This document shows positions 20,115 to 29,042 of a stretch of 64,000 nt of DNA, piece after piece. This stretch comes from Pseudomonas sp. M30-35 (lineage in GTDB: Bacteria > Pseudomonadota > Gammaproteobacteria > Pseudomonadales > Pseudomonadaceae). A program made the translations under genes and the position numbers. The notes below the pieces were generated by a model. The model saw nothing but the letters and a program-made list of their open reading frames with translations, was not told where the DNA came from and searched no databases. Location: the NCBI RefSeq assembly GCF_002163625.1, contig NZ_CP020892.1, forward strand, positions 3,968,001 to 4,032,000, given 5' to 3'. Each line of letters begins with the position of its first letter. Position 1 is the first letter of the stretch.

Positions 20115-20609
20115 TCAGTTCTCGTGCTTGGTCAGCTTGTCGAGGTAACCCATGGCAAATGCGGAGAGTACAAAGGTCATGTGGATAATTACGTACCACA
20201 TCAACTTGTTGTCTGGGATGTTCTTCGCATCCATAAATACTTTGAGCAAATGGATCGACGAAATTGCCACAATCGACGCCGCGACCTTCATTTTTAATGA
20301 ACCGGAGTCCATCTTGCCCAACCAGCTGAGTTTCTCTTTGCCAGGACCAATATTCAGTTGTGAGACGAAGTTTTCGTAACCCGAAAGCATCACCATCACC
20401 AACAAGCCACCGACCAGCGCCATATCGATCAGAGAAAGGATGACCAGGACCAAGTCAGCTTCCGCCATCGAAAGCACGTTAGGCAGGATATGGAAAATTT
20501 CCTGGAAGAACTTGATCGCCAGCGCCAGCAAGCCCAACGACAACCCAAAATAAATTGGGGCGAGTAACCAGCGCGAGGTGTACATCGCATTCTCAATAAA
20601 GCGTTCCAT
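20115..20609 (-). CDS. UPF0114 family inner membrane protein (YqhA-like)
   Basis: This 164-residue protein belongs to the YqhA/UPF0114 family. Four hydrophobic segments are visible (about 15-33, 52-76, 108-124 and 135-153). Family boxes are [20 protein letters not shown] near the start, [20 protein letters not shown] in the middle, and [20 protein letters not shown]. The function of the family is not established. It is monocistronic, with a GAGG site before ATG 20609. Confidence 0.93.
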   Translation of the reverse strand: MERFIENAMYTSRWLLAPIYFGLSLGLLALAIKFFQEIFHILPNVLSMAEADLVLVILSLIDMALVGGLLVMVMLSGYENFVSQLNIGPGKEKLSWLGKMDSGSLKMKVAASIVAISSIHLLKVFMDAKNIPDNKLMWYVIIHMTFVLSAFAMGYLDKLTKHEN

Positions 20610-20791
20610 GAAGCCTCACTCAGGATAAATAGGTTGGCGATTATACTCGCGCAACGGTGCCGTAAAAGCCCCTTGAAATACCTTGAAGGGTTATTTTTCG
20701 CGCTGTGGATAACTCTGTGGAAAGATTAACAGCTGACCGCGCAAACGCAGGCTACACAAGCCTTTCTCAAAAGTTGGCTGGCGCTGCGCAA

Positions 20792-21199
20792 TCAGTTCTC
20801 TGGGCGGAACTGATAGTCCCCTAGATGAGAGCAGCGATGGCCATTCAACTGGCGCAGTTCAGACTGTATATGCAGACGCCAAATCAGCATATCAGGGCAA
20901 CAACCATAGCCTTGATCCGCCAGACTATCGGCTATTCCGGCCAACACCCCTTCTGCTACAGAAGGCCCGTAGAACGGGCCTTGAGCTTTGATTACCGAAG
21001 GTTGTGACCCGGAAATACCGGCAGCACAGATCAGCGTCCAAAGTCCATTTTCGCCAGCCAGTGGCAACACTACGCATTCGATACGCGTGACCAAACCCAA
21101 GCATTGACGTGTGAGGCAGAGACTACGCGACATCGCGGCGACCCTCTCATGATCAGAACTACAGCCTACACCCGAAAAGTACTCATAGGGAAGCCACAT
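20792..21199 (-). CDS. Conserved hypothetical protein
   Basis: This encodes 135 residues with no signal peptide, membrane helix or recognised domain. It is rich in cysteine (11), with paired forms such as GYGCCPDM and SLCLTRQCLG, which suggests metal binding or redox sensitivity, though the spacing fits no motif I know. A similar small gene occurs at this place in P. aeruginosa (PA4575 as I recall), just before the Lon-like protease gene. That synteny and the conserved look of the protein support it as real. ATG 21199 has only a weak ribosome-binding sequence. Confidence 0.6.
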   Translation of the reverse strand: MWLPYEYFSGVGCSSDHERVAAMSRSLCLTRQCLGLVTRIECVVLPLAGENGLWTLICAAGISGSQPSVIKAQGPFYGPSVAEGVLAGIADSLADQGYGCCPDMLIWRLHIQSELRQLNGHRCSHLGDYQFRPEN

Positions 21200-21324
21200 A
21201 CTTACGGCTTAATACCTGTGGGTAAGTGTGTGGATGAACAGTGCGAAGGCGCGTAACAAGGCCGTTGCCGGCTAGCACTCAAATACTGGCAATGCCCTCC
21301 AGTACCGAGCGCTATAACGGCAAG

Positions 21325-23835
21325 CTATTGCTCTGACTTTCCAGTCTTTGGAGCAGTGGGTTTGACTGGCACAGGTTTTTTCGCGGGCGGTTTTTTGGGG
21401 GACGGCGTTGGCACCGCTTTCGCAACCTTTTCGGCAAGCGCTTCCAGCTCTTTATCCTCTTCACCCATGCCAATCTCGGCGATCTCGCGAAGACGCTCAA
21501 CCACACGCGCGTTGACACTGCCGCTTGGAAACTGACCTTTGTCGTTTGGCGCCCCGACCTCTTCACCCACCAACAGGCTTAGTGCCTCATCAACCTGGCG
21601 CACCGCATAAATGTGGAACTGCCCGTCGCGAACCGCTTGCAACACACGATCATCAAGCATCAGCGTGGTGACGTTGGACTGCGGGATAATCGCGCCCTGC
21701 TCCCCCGTCAGGCCACGCGCTTCACAAAGGCGGAAGAAGCCTTCGATCTTCTCGTTTACCCCACCCACGGCCTGCACTTCGCCAAACTGGTTGATCGAAC
21801 CGGTAATCGCAAAGCACTGCTTAAGTGGCGTGCGCGACAAAGCTGAGATCAGCGTGCAGACCTCGCCAAGTGAAGCGCTGTCGCCATCGACATAACCGTA
21901 TGACTGCTCAAGCGCGATGCTCGCGGAGATCTCCAGCGGAAACTCCTGTGCATAACGACTGCCGAGATACCCCGTCAAAATCATCACGCCTTTGGAGTGA
22001 ATCGGCTGACCGAGGTTAACTTCACGCTCGATATCGACAATACCCGAACCGCCCGGATACACCGTAGCCGAGATCCGCGCGGGTACGCCAAAAGCAGAGT
22101 CACCAACCTGCAATACCGTCAACCCGTTGCATTTGCCCACTGCAGCGCCACGGGTGTCGATGAGGATAATTCCGGCCAGCATGTCATCGATGATTCGCGC
22201 TGAAACGCGCCCTGTACGGGTGGCCTTGGCTTTAAGTGCACGCTCGATATGGCCAACATCAGTCACCGTCTCGTTGGCTAGCTGACGGATAAAGTCCGCC
22301 TCGCTGACCAGTTGAAACAAGTCACCAATACGCGCCGACAAGCGACCTTGGTGCTCTGCCAGTCGGGCACTGAAGGTTGCCAGACGCGCCACCGCGGCTG
22401 CGGTCAGAGGCGCCATGCCTTCTTCAGTGGTACGGGTCTTCATCAACTGCGCGAACTGCTCCAGGCTTTCGTCACCCAGGGGAATGTCTTCGTCGAAATC
22501 GACCAGAACACGAAACATTTCCTGGAAGTCCGGATCATGATCCTGCAACGCGTAATACAACTGCCGAGCACCGATGATGATGACTTTGATCTGCAGCGGA
22601 ATAACCTGCGGATTGAGGCTGACAGTTGCAATACGACCGAGATCACCCAACGGTGACTCCATCTTCAGTTGCCGTGAATGCAGGGCACGTTTGAGTGCAT
22701 CCCAGACAAACGGCTCGCTGAGCATCTTCTCGGCTTCGAGAATCAGGAAACCACCATTGGCGCGGTGCAACGCACCTGGACGCAGCTGACGATAACTGGT
22801 GTAGAGCGCGCCTTGGTCATTGTTGTACTCAATGCGCCCGAACAGGTTGTCGAAGGTCGGATGCGGCTCGAAAACAACCGGCGCGCCACCGTCGACGTGA
22901 TGGCCAACTACCAGACTTGGGCAGTACTGTTCTTCAAGCAATTTACGCGTTTGCGCGTCAACCTTCTCAACATCAACCAGTTGCTCAACCACGGTTTTCA
23001 GCAGGTTAACTTGTACAGCTTGCAGATAAGCGCAAATTTCAGCGTTCTCGGCATACTTCTCCGACAACGGCGATAACAGCGGCTGCAAGGCAACGGTGAT
23101 GGTTTCTTCGTTCAACTGCCGGAGTTGGTTGCTCGACTCACGCTTCCACTGCGGCAAGCTGGCCAGCTCTTCGTTCAGACGCTCCTCAAGCATCGCGATA
23201 TCGAGATGAAAACGCTCGCGATCGGCTTCAGGTAACTGAGCAAATTCAGCCTCATCCAATGCCTTGCCTTCAAGCATTGGGGTAAAGGCAATGTTGCTGC
23301 TATCACGGTATAGCGCGATACCTTTTTCCAGTGACAGGCGCTCGATTACATCCAGCGCCTGGTCATAACGCTTGTTGAAGGCGCGATCAATTGCACTCTT
23401 CTTCTGCTGATAGGACGGATGTTCGAATACTGCGGGGAATGTCGCCAGCAGGTTATCGACAAGCAGATTGATATCCGCAATGAATTCGCCAGCAGAACCG
23501 GCGGTGAGCTCTAGCACGCGAGGTTCACGTGGCTCGTCAAAATGATTTACATACACATGGTCGGCAGGCGTATCCATACGCTTACCTTCGGCCTTGAGAT
23601 AACGCTGCACAAACGAGAAACGCCCAGTGCCGGGTTCTCCCATGACAAACACGTTATAACCGGGACGCGGCATCGCCACGCCAAACTGCAGGGCTTCTAC
23701 TGCACGTTCCTGACCCAAAACACCGCGAAAAGGCTCCAAGTCATCTGTGGTCGTGAAATTAAACTGCTCGGGAGCAAAGGGACGGGTTAGAGCTTCAGGC
23801 GCTAGCCGCAATTGGGTAGCAACAGATTCAGGCAT
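21325..23835 (-). CDS. Lon-like ATP-dependent protease (LonB / AAA_32 type)
   Basis: This 836-residue protease couples an AAA+ ATPase to a Lon-type (S16) serine protease. The N-terminal part carries a Walker-A-like VMGEPGTGRFSF near residue 65. A long helical region follows (residues about 110-300), then a second nucleotide-binding part (ANGGFLILEAEKML, Walker B-like). The protease domain near residues 570-770 has the Ser-Lys dyad: Ser in VDGDSASLGE and Lys in GGVNEKIEGFF. The last 50 residues are a Lys/Pro-rich tail. There is no LAN domain, so it is not classical Lon. I chose ATG 23835 (MPESVATQLR), with an AGGA site 7 nt upstream. Probable orthologue of PA4576; substrates unknown. Confidence 0.92.
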   Translation of the reverse strand: MPESVATQLRLAPEALTRPFAPEQFNFTTTDDLEPFRGVLGQERAVEALQFGVAMPRPGYNVFVMGEPGTGRFSFVQRYLKAEGKRMDTPADHVYVNHFDEPREPRVLELTAGSAGEFIADINLLVDNLLATFPAVFEHPSYQQKKSAIDRAFNKRYDQALDVIERLSLEKGIALYRDSSNIAFTPMLEGKALDEAEFAQLPEADRERFHLDIAMLEERLNEELASLPQWKRESSNQLRQLNEETITVALQPLLSPLSEKYAENAEICAYLQAVQVNLLKTVVEQLVDVEKVDAQTRKLLEEQYCPSLVVGHHVDGGAPVVFEPHPTFDNLFGRIEYNNDQGALYTSYRQLRPGALHRANGGFLILEAEKMLSEPFVWDALKRALHSRQLKMESPLGDLGRIATVSLNPQVIPLQIKVIIIGARQLYYALQDHDPDFQEMFRVLVDFDEDIPLGDESLEQFAQLMKTRTTEEGMAPLTAAAVARLATFSARLAEHQGRLSARIGDLFQLVSEADFIRQLANETVTDVGHIERALKAKATRTGRVSARIIDDMLAGIILIDTRGAAVGKCNGLTVLQVGDSAFGVPARISATVYPGGSGIVDIEREVNLGQPIHSKGVMILTGYLGSRYAQEFPLEISASIALEQSYGYVDGDSASLGEVCTLISALSRTPLKQCFAITGSINQFGEVQAVGGVNEKIEGFFRLCEARGLTGEQGAIIPQSNVTTLMLDDRVLQAVRDGQFHIYAVRQVDEALSLLVGEEVGAPNDKGQFPSGSVNARVVERLREIAEIGMGEEDKELEALAEKVAKAVPTPSPKKPPAKKPVPVKPTAPKTGKSEQ

Positions 23836-23954
23836 TGGAGATCCTTGTACGGAGGGCACACGCGAGAGAAATAATCGCCGCTTCGGACGCTGATCACAAG
23901 CTAAAGCAGCCGATCAATTTCGACTATTTTTTATCTGGCGCTAAGGACACGCTC

Positions 23955-24287
23955 TCAACTACCTATAGCGCTTTGCTCGGCGCATGCCAAACAATAGGCT
24001 GTGGCAGGCAATACTTGCAGTCGAGCGGACTCAATGGGTTCGGCGCACTTCAAGCATTGGCCATAAGTGCCTTCAGCTAAACGCAACTTGGCCAGGCCAA
24101 CCGCATGCCTGCCTTCCTCAGCCTCGGCTAACAGCGCCTCCAGAACTTCATCATTCTGTCTTTGCGTCGCTTGTTCGGCGAAGTCTGGCGAGTGGCTGTC
24201 AGACAGGGCCGTACGAATAGTCGCTGCACGGGCGCTGTACTCGTTAAGTAATGCATTTAACACCGCAGATGGATCGAACTCTGTCAT
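23955..24287 (-). CDS. DksA/TraR family zinc-finger protein
   Basis: This 110-residue protein belongs to the DksA/TraR family, whose members enter the RNA polymerase secondary channel and change initiation together with ppGpp. A helical N-terminal half (ALLNEYSARAATIRTALSDS, QNDEVLEALLAEAEEGRHAV) is followed by a four-cysteine zinc finger: C-X2-C in YGQCLKC and, 17 residues on, C-X2-C in YCLAC. It is shorter than DksA (about 150), so it resembles the short DksA-like proteins such as PA4577. I chose ATG 24287 (MTEFDPSAV), seven codons inside the longest frame, where the family similarity starts. It lies upstream of the Lon-like gene on the same strand. Confidence 0.87.
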   Translation of the reverse strand: MTEFDPSAVLNALLNEYSARAATIRTALSDSHSPDFAEQATQRQNDEVLEALLAEAEEGRHAVGLAKLRLAEGTYGQCLKCAEPIESARLQVLPATAYCLACAEQSAIGS

Positions 24288-24474
24288 GACAGGCTCCTCA
24301 CAGATCATCTGTGTACAGTGTGTGTCTTAATTGAGAAAGCTGCACGCACCAATGCTACAAAATAAACAGATAACCGCTTAAACAATTGGCCGCGATGTTG
24401 GTTCATGGCCTTGACACAAACCGCCAGCATCGCCAAAGCTCCAGTCTGGCCTTTCGTATAAGAACCTTAAAAAA

Positions 24475-26328
24475 TTGAAACGGATTTTGACAGTCCTGGT
24501 GGCTTCTTGCTGCGCAGCAGTACAGGCCGCTCCGAACATTCCTGAAGCGCAGTTGCAAGCATTGTCTGTGCAACCCTTCTGGATATCGTTGGGCCATTAT
24601 GAAACCGGTAAACTGGGCGGCTGGCGCAGTTACGTAGACGATGATGACTTCTTTATCGCCAGCAATGGTGACAGCGACCCAGCCGCGGAATTAAGCGCAA
24701 CCGTCAAAGCATTGTACGCACCCGCAAAACTGGCCGATGAACATGCCCAGTGCAAATTTCCCGCACGCACCCGCTGGCTGAGCGAGCAGCTTTCACTGAA
24801 TGACTTACCCAAACCGGTGTGCCAAAAGTACAGCGAGTGGATGACTGAAGTCTCGCCCAACAGCACCGTATTGGTATTCCCGGCCGCCTATCTCAACAGC
24901 CCGTCCTCGATGTTCGGTCACACATTGCTGCGTATCGATCAAGCTGACGTGGACAGCAATAACACCGCCCTGCTCAGTTATGCGCTAAATTTCGGTGCGT
25001 TTATTGAAGGCATGGACAACAGCATGCTCTATGCCTGGAAAGGCCTGATGGGCGGCTATCCCGGTTTTTTTGCAGTCGTGCCTTATCGGGAGAAGCTGGC
25101 GGAGTACCGCAGCCTGGAAAACCGCGACTTGTGGGAATACCGGCTGAACCTCACCCCGCAAGAAACCCGACGCATGATGGAACATGTCTGGGAGCTCAAG
25201 GATATTGAGTTCGACTACTTTTTCTTCGATGAAAACTGCTCATACCGCTTGCTTGAATTGCTGGAAATCGCGCGCCCCGGCATTGAGCTGACTGATGATT
25301 TTCCAATAACCGCTATTCCAACCGACACGGTGCGAGCAGTTGAAGATGCCGGGCTGATTGAACGCATTGACTATCGCCCATCCCGTGAACGCGAACTGCT
25401 GGGTCGCGCCAAGCAGCTAACAAATGACGAACAACAGTGGGTGCTGCGCTTGGCAGCCGATCAATCGACATTAGCTGATCCAGAATTCCAGCAGTTGCCC
25501 ACCGAACGTCGAGCGCTGATTCAAGATGGCGCGTTCCGCCTGCTGCGCTACCGGACAACCAGCGGTGAGCGCGACTCGACCACGGCTGCTCGCAGCTTTG
25601 ACTTACTCAAGTCGATTAATCAAAACCCGCCACCGCTGCTCGACCTTGAACGTCCCGACCTGCCCGAGGCGGGACATGAATCGCGCACGTGGCAGTTGGG
25701 CGCCGGCAGCCGTGGAGATGATGCCTTTGCGGAATACGGTTTACGCATGGCTTATCACGACCTCAACGACAATCTCTATGGCTTCCCGATAGGCGCACAG
25801 ATTGAGATCGCCCAGCTGAAACTACGCCAGTACGAGAATAATCATTGGCAGTTGCAGCAACTCGATCTGGCAAAAATTCGCTCGCTGACGCCGCGCAATG
25901 AACTGCTGCAGCCATGGTCGTGGCAGGTTTCAGGCGGAGCTGAGCGCGTGTCAGGTAAAGATGACGATGAGTCTCTGGCTACATATTTGACTGGCGGTGG
26001 CGGTGGTACATGGCAACTGACTGACAACACCATCGGTTTTGCGTTGGCCACTGCACGGATTGAGAACAACCGCGACTTTGCCGCCTTTGTCGCTCCGGCA
26101 GCCGGTTTTAACAGCGGACTATTGTGGCGCAACCCGCTGGGCAATCTGTTGCTGGAAGGCAAGGCTGATTATTTCCATAACGGCGAGGTGCGTCGCAGCA
26201 TCAACTTGACCCAACAATGGGAAATCTCACGCGACCTTGGCCTGCGCTTTAGTGCAACACGTGACTTCAGTCACATGAGTACCCCGGAAAACACTCTGAT
26301 GTTAGAGCTCAAGTGGTACAACTATTGA
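24475..26328 (+). CDS. DUF4105 (Lnb-type) exported protein
   Basis: This encodes 617 residues with a signal peptide (MKRILTVLVASCCAAVQA, then APNIPE). Residues about 110-275 form the DUF4105 / Lnb N-terminal periplasmic domain, a papain-like fold; the likely catalytic residues are His in SSMFGHTLLRID and Cys in DENCSYRLLELLEI. The C-terminal 230 residues are strand-rich and end in an aromatic residue (LELKWYNY), which suggests an outer-membrane beta-barrel. The start is TTG 24475, chosen because the signal peptide begins there; the ribosome-binding site is weak. It is divergent from the DksA-like gene. The function is unknown to me; peptidase or amidase activity is inference. Confidence 0.85.
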   Translation: MKRILTVLVASCCAAVQAAPNIPEAQLQALSVQPFWISLGHYETGKLGGWRSYVDDDDFFIASNGDSDPAAELSATVKALYAPAKLADEHAQCKFPARTRWLSEQLSLNDLPKPVCQKYSEWMTEVSPNSTVLVFPAAYLNSPSSMFGHTLLRIDQADVDSNNTALLSYALNFGAFIEGMDNSMLYAWKGLMGGYPGFFAVVPYREKLAEYRSLENRDLWEYRLNLTPQETRRMMEHVWELKDIEFDYFFFDENCSYRLLELLEIARPGIELTDDFPITAIPTDTVRAVEDAGLIERIDYRPSRERELLGRAKQLTNDEQQWVLRLAADQSTLADPEFQQLPTERRALIQDGAFRLLRYRTTSGERDSTTAARSFDLLKSINQNPPPLLDLERPDLPEAGHESRTWQLGAGSRGDDAFAEYGLRMAYHDLNDNLYGFPIGAQIEIAQLKLRQYENNHWQLQQLDLAKIRSLTPRNELLQPWSWQVSGGAERVSGKDDDESLATYLTGGGGGTWQLTDNTIGFALATARIENNRDFAAFVAPAAGFNSGLLWRNPLGNLLLEGKADYFHNGEVRRSINLTQQWEISRDLGLRFSATRDFSHMSTPENTLMLELKWYNY

Positions 26329-26460
26329 CATTGAGCGCGCAGAAAATAGGCGCTGCGGCGCAAAACATCCAAGTAATCGACTCAAGATGTTTTATGCGGC
26401 TGGCGAGGATCACGAAGCAACCTATCATTAATGCATATTCATGCCCGCTCGAAGGATCGT

Positions 26461-27057
26461 ATGCACAAACTCTTACCTATCGGCTCGCTGTTGACACTGC
26501 TTCTGGCCAATTACACCAGTGCAGCTGAAGTACCTGAGGCCGCGCAAAGCTGTGTTATCTGCCATGGCGCGCAAGGGCAAGGCACAACACAAGGCCCCAA
26601 GCTCGCTGGGCTCTCCAGTAGTTACATGAACGCTCAGATAGAACACTTCATTTCGGGTGATCGGAAGAACGTGATCATGACGTTGATGGCGCAGAGCTTG
26701 GTTGACCTTAATGTTCGCCAACAAGCGTTGGACTACTACGCCACGCAAGGCACAGCACCGAAGCTGCATAAACGCGGTGATGTGCTCAATCAGTCAGGCG
26801 CTGAAAAGCTCTATTACCAAGGTGACCTGCATCGCTCACTGCCCGCCTGTTATAGCTGCCACGGCCCATCAGCAGTTGGCGGTGGCCTGTTTCCGCGTTT
26901 AGCCGGACAACAGAGCAGCTACCTCAAAGATCAGCTAATCGCCTGGCAAAATAAAGAGCGTAGCGGTGACCCAGACAACACCATGGGCCACATCGCCAGC
27001 AAGCTAAAAGACAGCGAAATTCAGGCCTTGGCCGATTACCTGTCAGCCATCAAGTAG
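26461..27057 (+). CDS. tsdB: Di-haem cytochrome c, TsdB-like
   Basis: This 198-residue periplasmic cytochrome has a signal peptide (HKLLPIGSLLTLLLANYTSA) and two class I haem domains, with CVICH near residue 31 and CYSCH near residue 132. It resembles cytochrome c4. Its place, 11 nt before a TsdA-like gene, fits TsdB, the di-haem electron acceptor of thiosulfate dehydrogenase in Pseudomonas stutzeri-type operons. I chose ATG 26461 because the signal peptide starts there; the frame is open 10 codons further upstream. If the TsdA call is wrong, this is simply a cytochrome c4-type carrier. Confidence 0.8.
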   Translation: MHKLLPIGSLLTLLLANYTSAAEVPEAAQSCVICHGAQGQGTTQGPKLAGLSSSYMNAQIEHFISGDRKNVIMTLMAQSLVDLNVRQQALDYYATQGTAPKLHKRGDVLNQSGAEKLYYQGDLHRSLPACYSCHGPSAVGGGLFPRLAGQQSSYLKDQLIAWQNKERSGDPDNTMGHIASKLKDSEIQALADYLSAIK

Positions 27058-27068
27058 AGGAGCAACCG

Positions 27069-28124
27069 ATGCCTATCAACAAAGCGTGGCTGTTCCTGTT
27101 ACTGACTGGCAGCGGTGTTGCCAGCGCTGAAAGTTTTATGGCTGACATGCAGGACGAAATTCCAGCACAACAAAAAGCCGCAAATCTGGGTTATTTCGAA
27201 TCACGCGACCTGAGCAAAATCCCCGAAGGCGAGTTTGGCGATAAAGTCCGCAAAGGCTACGAGCTGTTCGTCAACACCCAGCAGCTCAAAGGCAAATACG
27301 TCGGCAACCAACTCAACTGCACCAACTGCCACCTCGATGCAGGCAGCAAAGCGTATGCAGCCCCCATGTGGGCGGCGTATCTGGCGTACCCGGCATTCCG
27401 TAAGAAAAACAATAAAGTCAGCAACTTTGCTGAACGCATCCAGGGTTGCTTCAACTTCTCCATGAACGGCAAAGCCCCGGCAGCTGACTCACCAGAACTG
27501 GTCGCGATATCGGCTTACTCGTACTGGCTGCTGATGGGCGGATTGCTCGACATGTTCGGCATGCACGATAAAGCTGTGCCTGAGATAAGCGACGCAGCCT
27601 TGCAACAAGGCGGTAATGTCGACTCGCTCAAACTGCCCGGGCCGCTAAGCGACAAGGTCAAACTCGATGGACGAGGACATATGCCGGGCCGTGCTTTTGC
27701 TGCGCTCGAAAAACCTCCGCACATCCCGTCACCTGAACGTGGCGCCAAGGTATACAGCGAGCACTGTGCCTTGTGTCATGGCGCCGAAGGTCAAGGTACA
27801 GTGATGGCGGATGTCCCGGTAATGCCTGCATTATGGGGCCCACAATCGTATAACTGGGGCGCGGGCATGCACCGGGTTAACACCGCGGCGACGTTTATCT
27901 TCGAGAACATGCCGCTGGGTAAGGCTGTGCAACTTACGCCTCAGCAAGCGTGGGATGTAGCGGCTTATATGAACAGCCGCGAACGCCCGCAGGACCCGCG
28001 CTTTACTGACAATGTAGAGACCACTGCCAAACAATTTCACGCTGATGATGACGGCTATTACGGCAAGGAGCTTGATGGCAGCGTATTAGGCAGCCAAGCC
28101 TTCCCGGCCACCACGGTGGAATAG
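27069..28124 (+). CDS. tsdA: Probable thiosulfate dehydrogenase TsdA (di-haem cytochrome c)
   Basis: TsdA joins two thiosulfates into tetrathionate in the periplasm (and can run in reverse), passing electrons to TsdB. The 351-residue protein has a signal peptide ending SGVASA. Haem 1 is CTNCH at residues 84-88 in LNCTNCHLDAGSKAY. The family's unusual Cys axial ligand is probably Cys127 in ERIQGCFNFSMNGKAPAADS. Haem 2 is CALCH at 233-237, with Met281 in FIFENMPLGK as a likely ligand. The conserved N-terminal block (YPAFRKKNNKVSNFAERIQG, AYSYWLLMGG) is what separates TsdA from other di-haem cytochromes. It follows tsdB by 11 nt and ends in a strong terminator. Confidence 0.82.
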   Translation: MPINKAWLFLLLTGSGVASAESFMADMQDEIPAQQKAANLGYFESRDLSKIPEGEFGDKVRKGYELFVNTQQLKGKYVGNQLNCTNCHLDAGSKAYAAPMWAAYLAYPAFRKKNNKVSNFAERIQGCFNFSMNGKAPAADSPELVAISAYSYWLLMGGLLDMFGMHDKAVPEISDAALQQGGNVDSLKLPGPLSDKVKLDGRGHMPGRAFAALEKPPHIPSPERGAKVYSEHCALCHGAEGQGTVMADVPVMPALWGPQSYNWGAGMHRVNTAATFIFENMPLGKAVQLTPQQAWDVAAYMNSRERPQDPRFTDNVETTAKQFHADDDGYYGKELDGSVLGSQAFPATTVE

Positions 28125-28164
28125 GTTTTGTGACCGTAAAAAAATGCCGGGGCGACAATTAAAC

Positions 28165-28194
28165 AATGCCGGGGCCACAGCTGGCCCCGGCATT
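28165..28194. terminator. Bidirectional terminator between tsdA and hutC
   Basis: A 13-bp perfect stem (AATGCCGGGGCCA/TGGCCCCGGCATT) with loop CAGC, followed by TTTATTG on the plus strand. It separates the convergent tsdA and hut operons. A half copy (AATGCCGGGGCGA) lies just to its left. Confidence 0.88.
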
Positions 28195-28223
28195 TTATTG
28201 TCTGGCAGTGGACTGAACGTGAC

Positions 28224-28937
28224 TCAACTACGCCGACTGGAACGTGAGCGCAGCTTGTAGCGGTCGCCGGGGTGAATCAGCCGCGCGTAGCTAACCAAGT
28301 GTTCATCCGACCAGGTGCGACGGACCATGCTCAGGCACGGCGTAGCGGTGCTGATATCCAGCCACTGCGCCGTTTGGTCGTCGACTAATAACGCTTCGAC
28401 AACATGCTCGACATCAGAAATCGGACAGTTGGCGACCAACACCTCATTGGGCGTCTTTTGCGAGAAGTCGGTTTGCAGATAATCCGGCACCCAACGCGGG
28501 TTAACAAAGCGATCTTCCAGTTGAATCGGCACGCCACTTTCACGGTGCACCAGAATCGTATGGAACACCTCAGTGCCAAGACGCACACCTAGGCGCAGCG
28601 CCACTTCATCGTCTGCCTCAATCGCTTCGCAACGAATCACGTCATTGCTGTATGCATGGCCACGGCTAATGACTTCGGTAGCAATATTCAAGACTTCATG
28701 CAGCGACGATTCGGCTTTGCGGTCAGTAACAAAAGTACCGAGCCCAGCCTGACGGATTAGATAACCTTTTTGCACCAAATCGCGAATAGCCTTATTGGCC
28801 GTCATTCGGCTTACGCCAAAGTCGCGGGCTAATTGCTCTTCGGGTGGAATTTGATGATGGACCGGGTATGCACCGCTGCTAATACGCTCTAGCAGGTGTT
28901 CTTCAATGACACGGTAACGTGGGGTCGTGCTGGCCAC
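28224..28937 (-). CDS. hutC: Histidine utilisation repressor HutC
   Basis: HutC (237 residues) is the GntR/HutC-family repressor of the hut genes, released by urocanate. The N-terminal winged helix-turn-helix is clear (YRVIEEHLLERISSGAYPV, IPPEEQLARDFGVSRMTANK, GLGTFVTDRK). The C-terminal UTRA ligand-binding domain spans residues about 90-230 (DVIRCEAIEADDEVALRLGV, PIQLEDRFVNPRWVPDYL, WSDEHLVSYARLIHPGDRY). It is the last gene of the minus-strand hut operon, after hutH by about 105 nt. TGTATATACA sites near hutI and hutD, at the other end of the operon, are its likely targets; if so, it controls its own synthesis. Confidence 0.95.
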   Translation of the reverse strand: MASTTPRYRVIEEHLLERISSGAYPVHHQIPPEEQLARDFGVSRMTANKAIRDLVQKGYLIRQAGLGTFVTDRKAESSLHEVLNIATEVISRGHAYSNDVIRCEAIEADDEVALRLGVRLGTEVFHTILVHRESGVPIQLEDRFVNPRWVPDYLQTDFSQKTPNEVLVANCPISDVEHVVEALLVDDQTAQWLDISTATPCLSMVRRTWSDEHLVSYARLIHPGDRYKLRSRSSRRS

Positions 28938-28984
28938 GTAAATTCCTTTGGGTGGGTGCGACGTCCTGATAATACAGGCCGCGA

Positions 28985-29024
28985 CAGATTAGGACGAGCC
29001 GCATGCGCTGCGCGGCCCAATCTG
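28985..29024 (-). other. Imperfect hairpin between hutH and hutC
   Basis: Outer arms CAGATT/AATCTG and inner arms GCCGC/GCGGC form an interrupted hairpin in the 105-nt space between hutH and hutC. It could reduce read-through or stabilise the upstream mRNA. No T-run follows. Confidence 0.35.
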
Positions 29025-29042
29025 CCGTGACCTTTTCGCCTT

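Noticed and set aside
20704..20712. TGTGGATAA, a perfect DnaA box (reverse TTATCCACA)
   Set aside because: It is isolated, with no cluster of boxes, no AT-rich unwinding region and no dnaA or parAB genes nearby, so it is not an origin.
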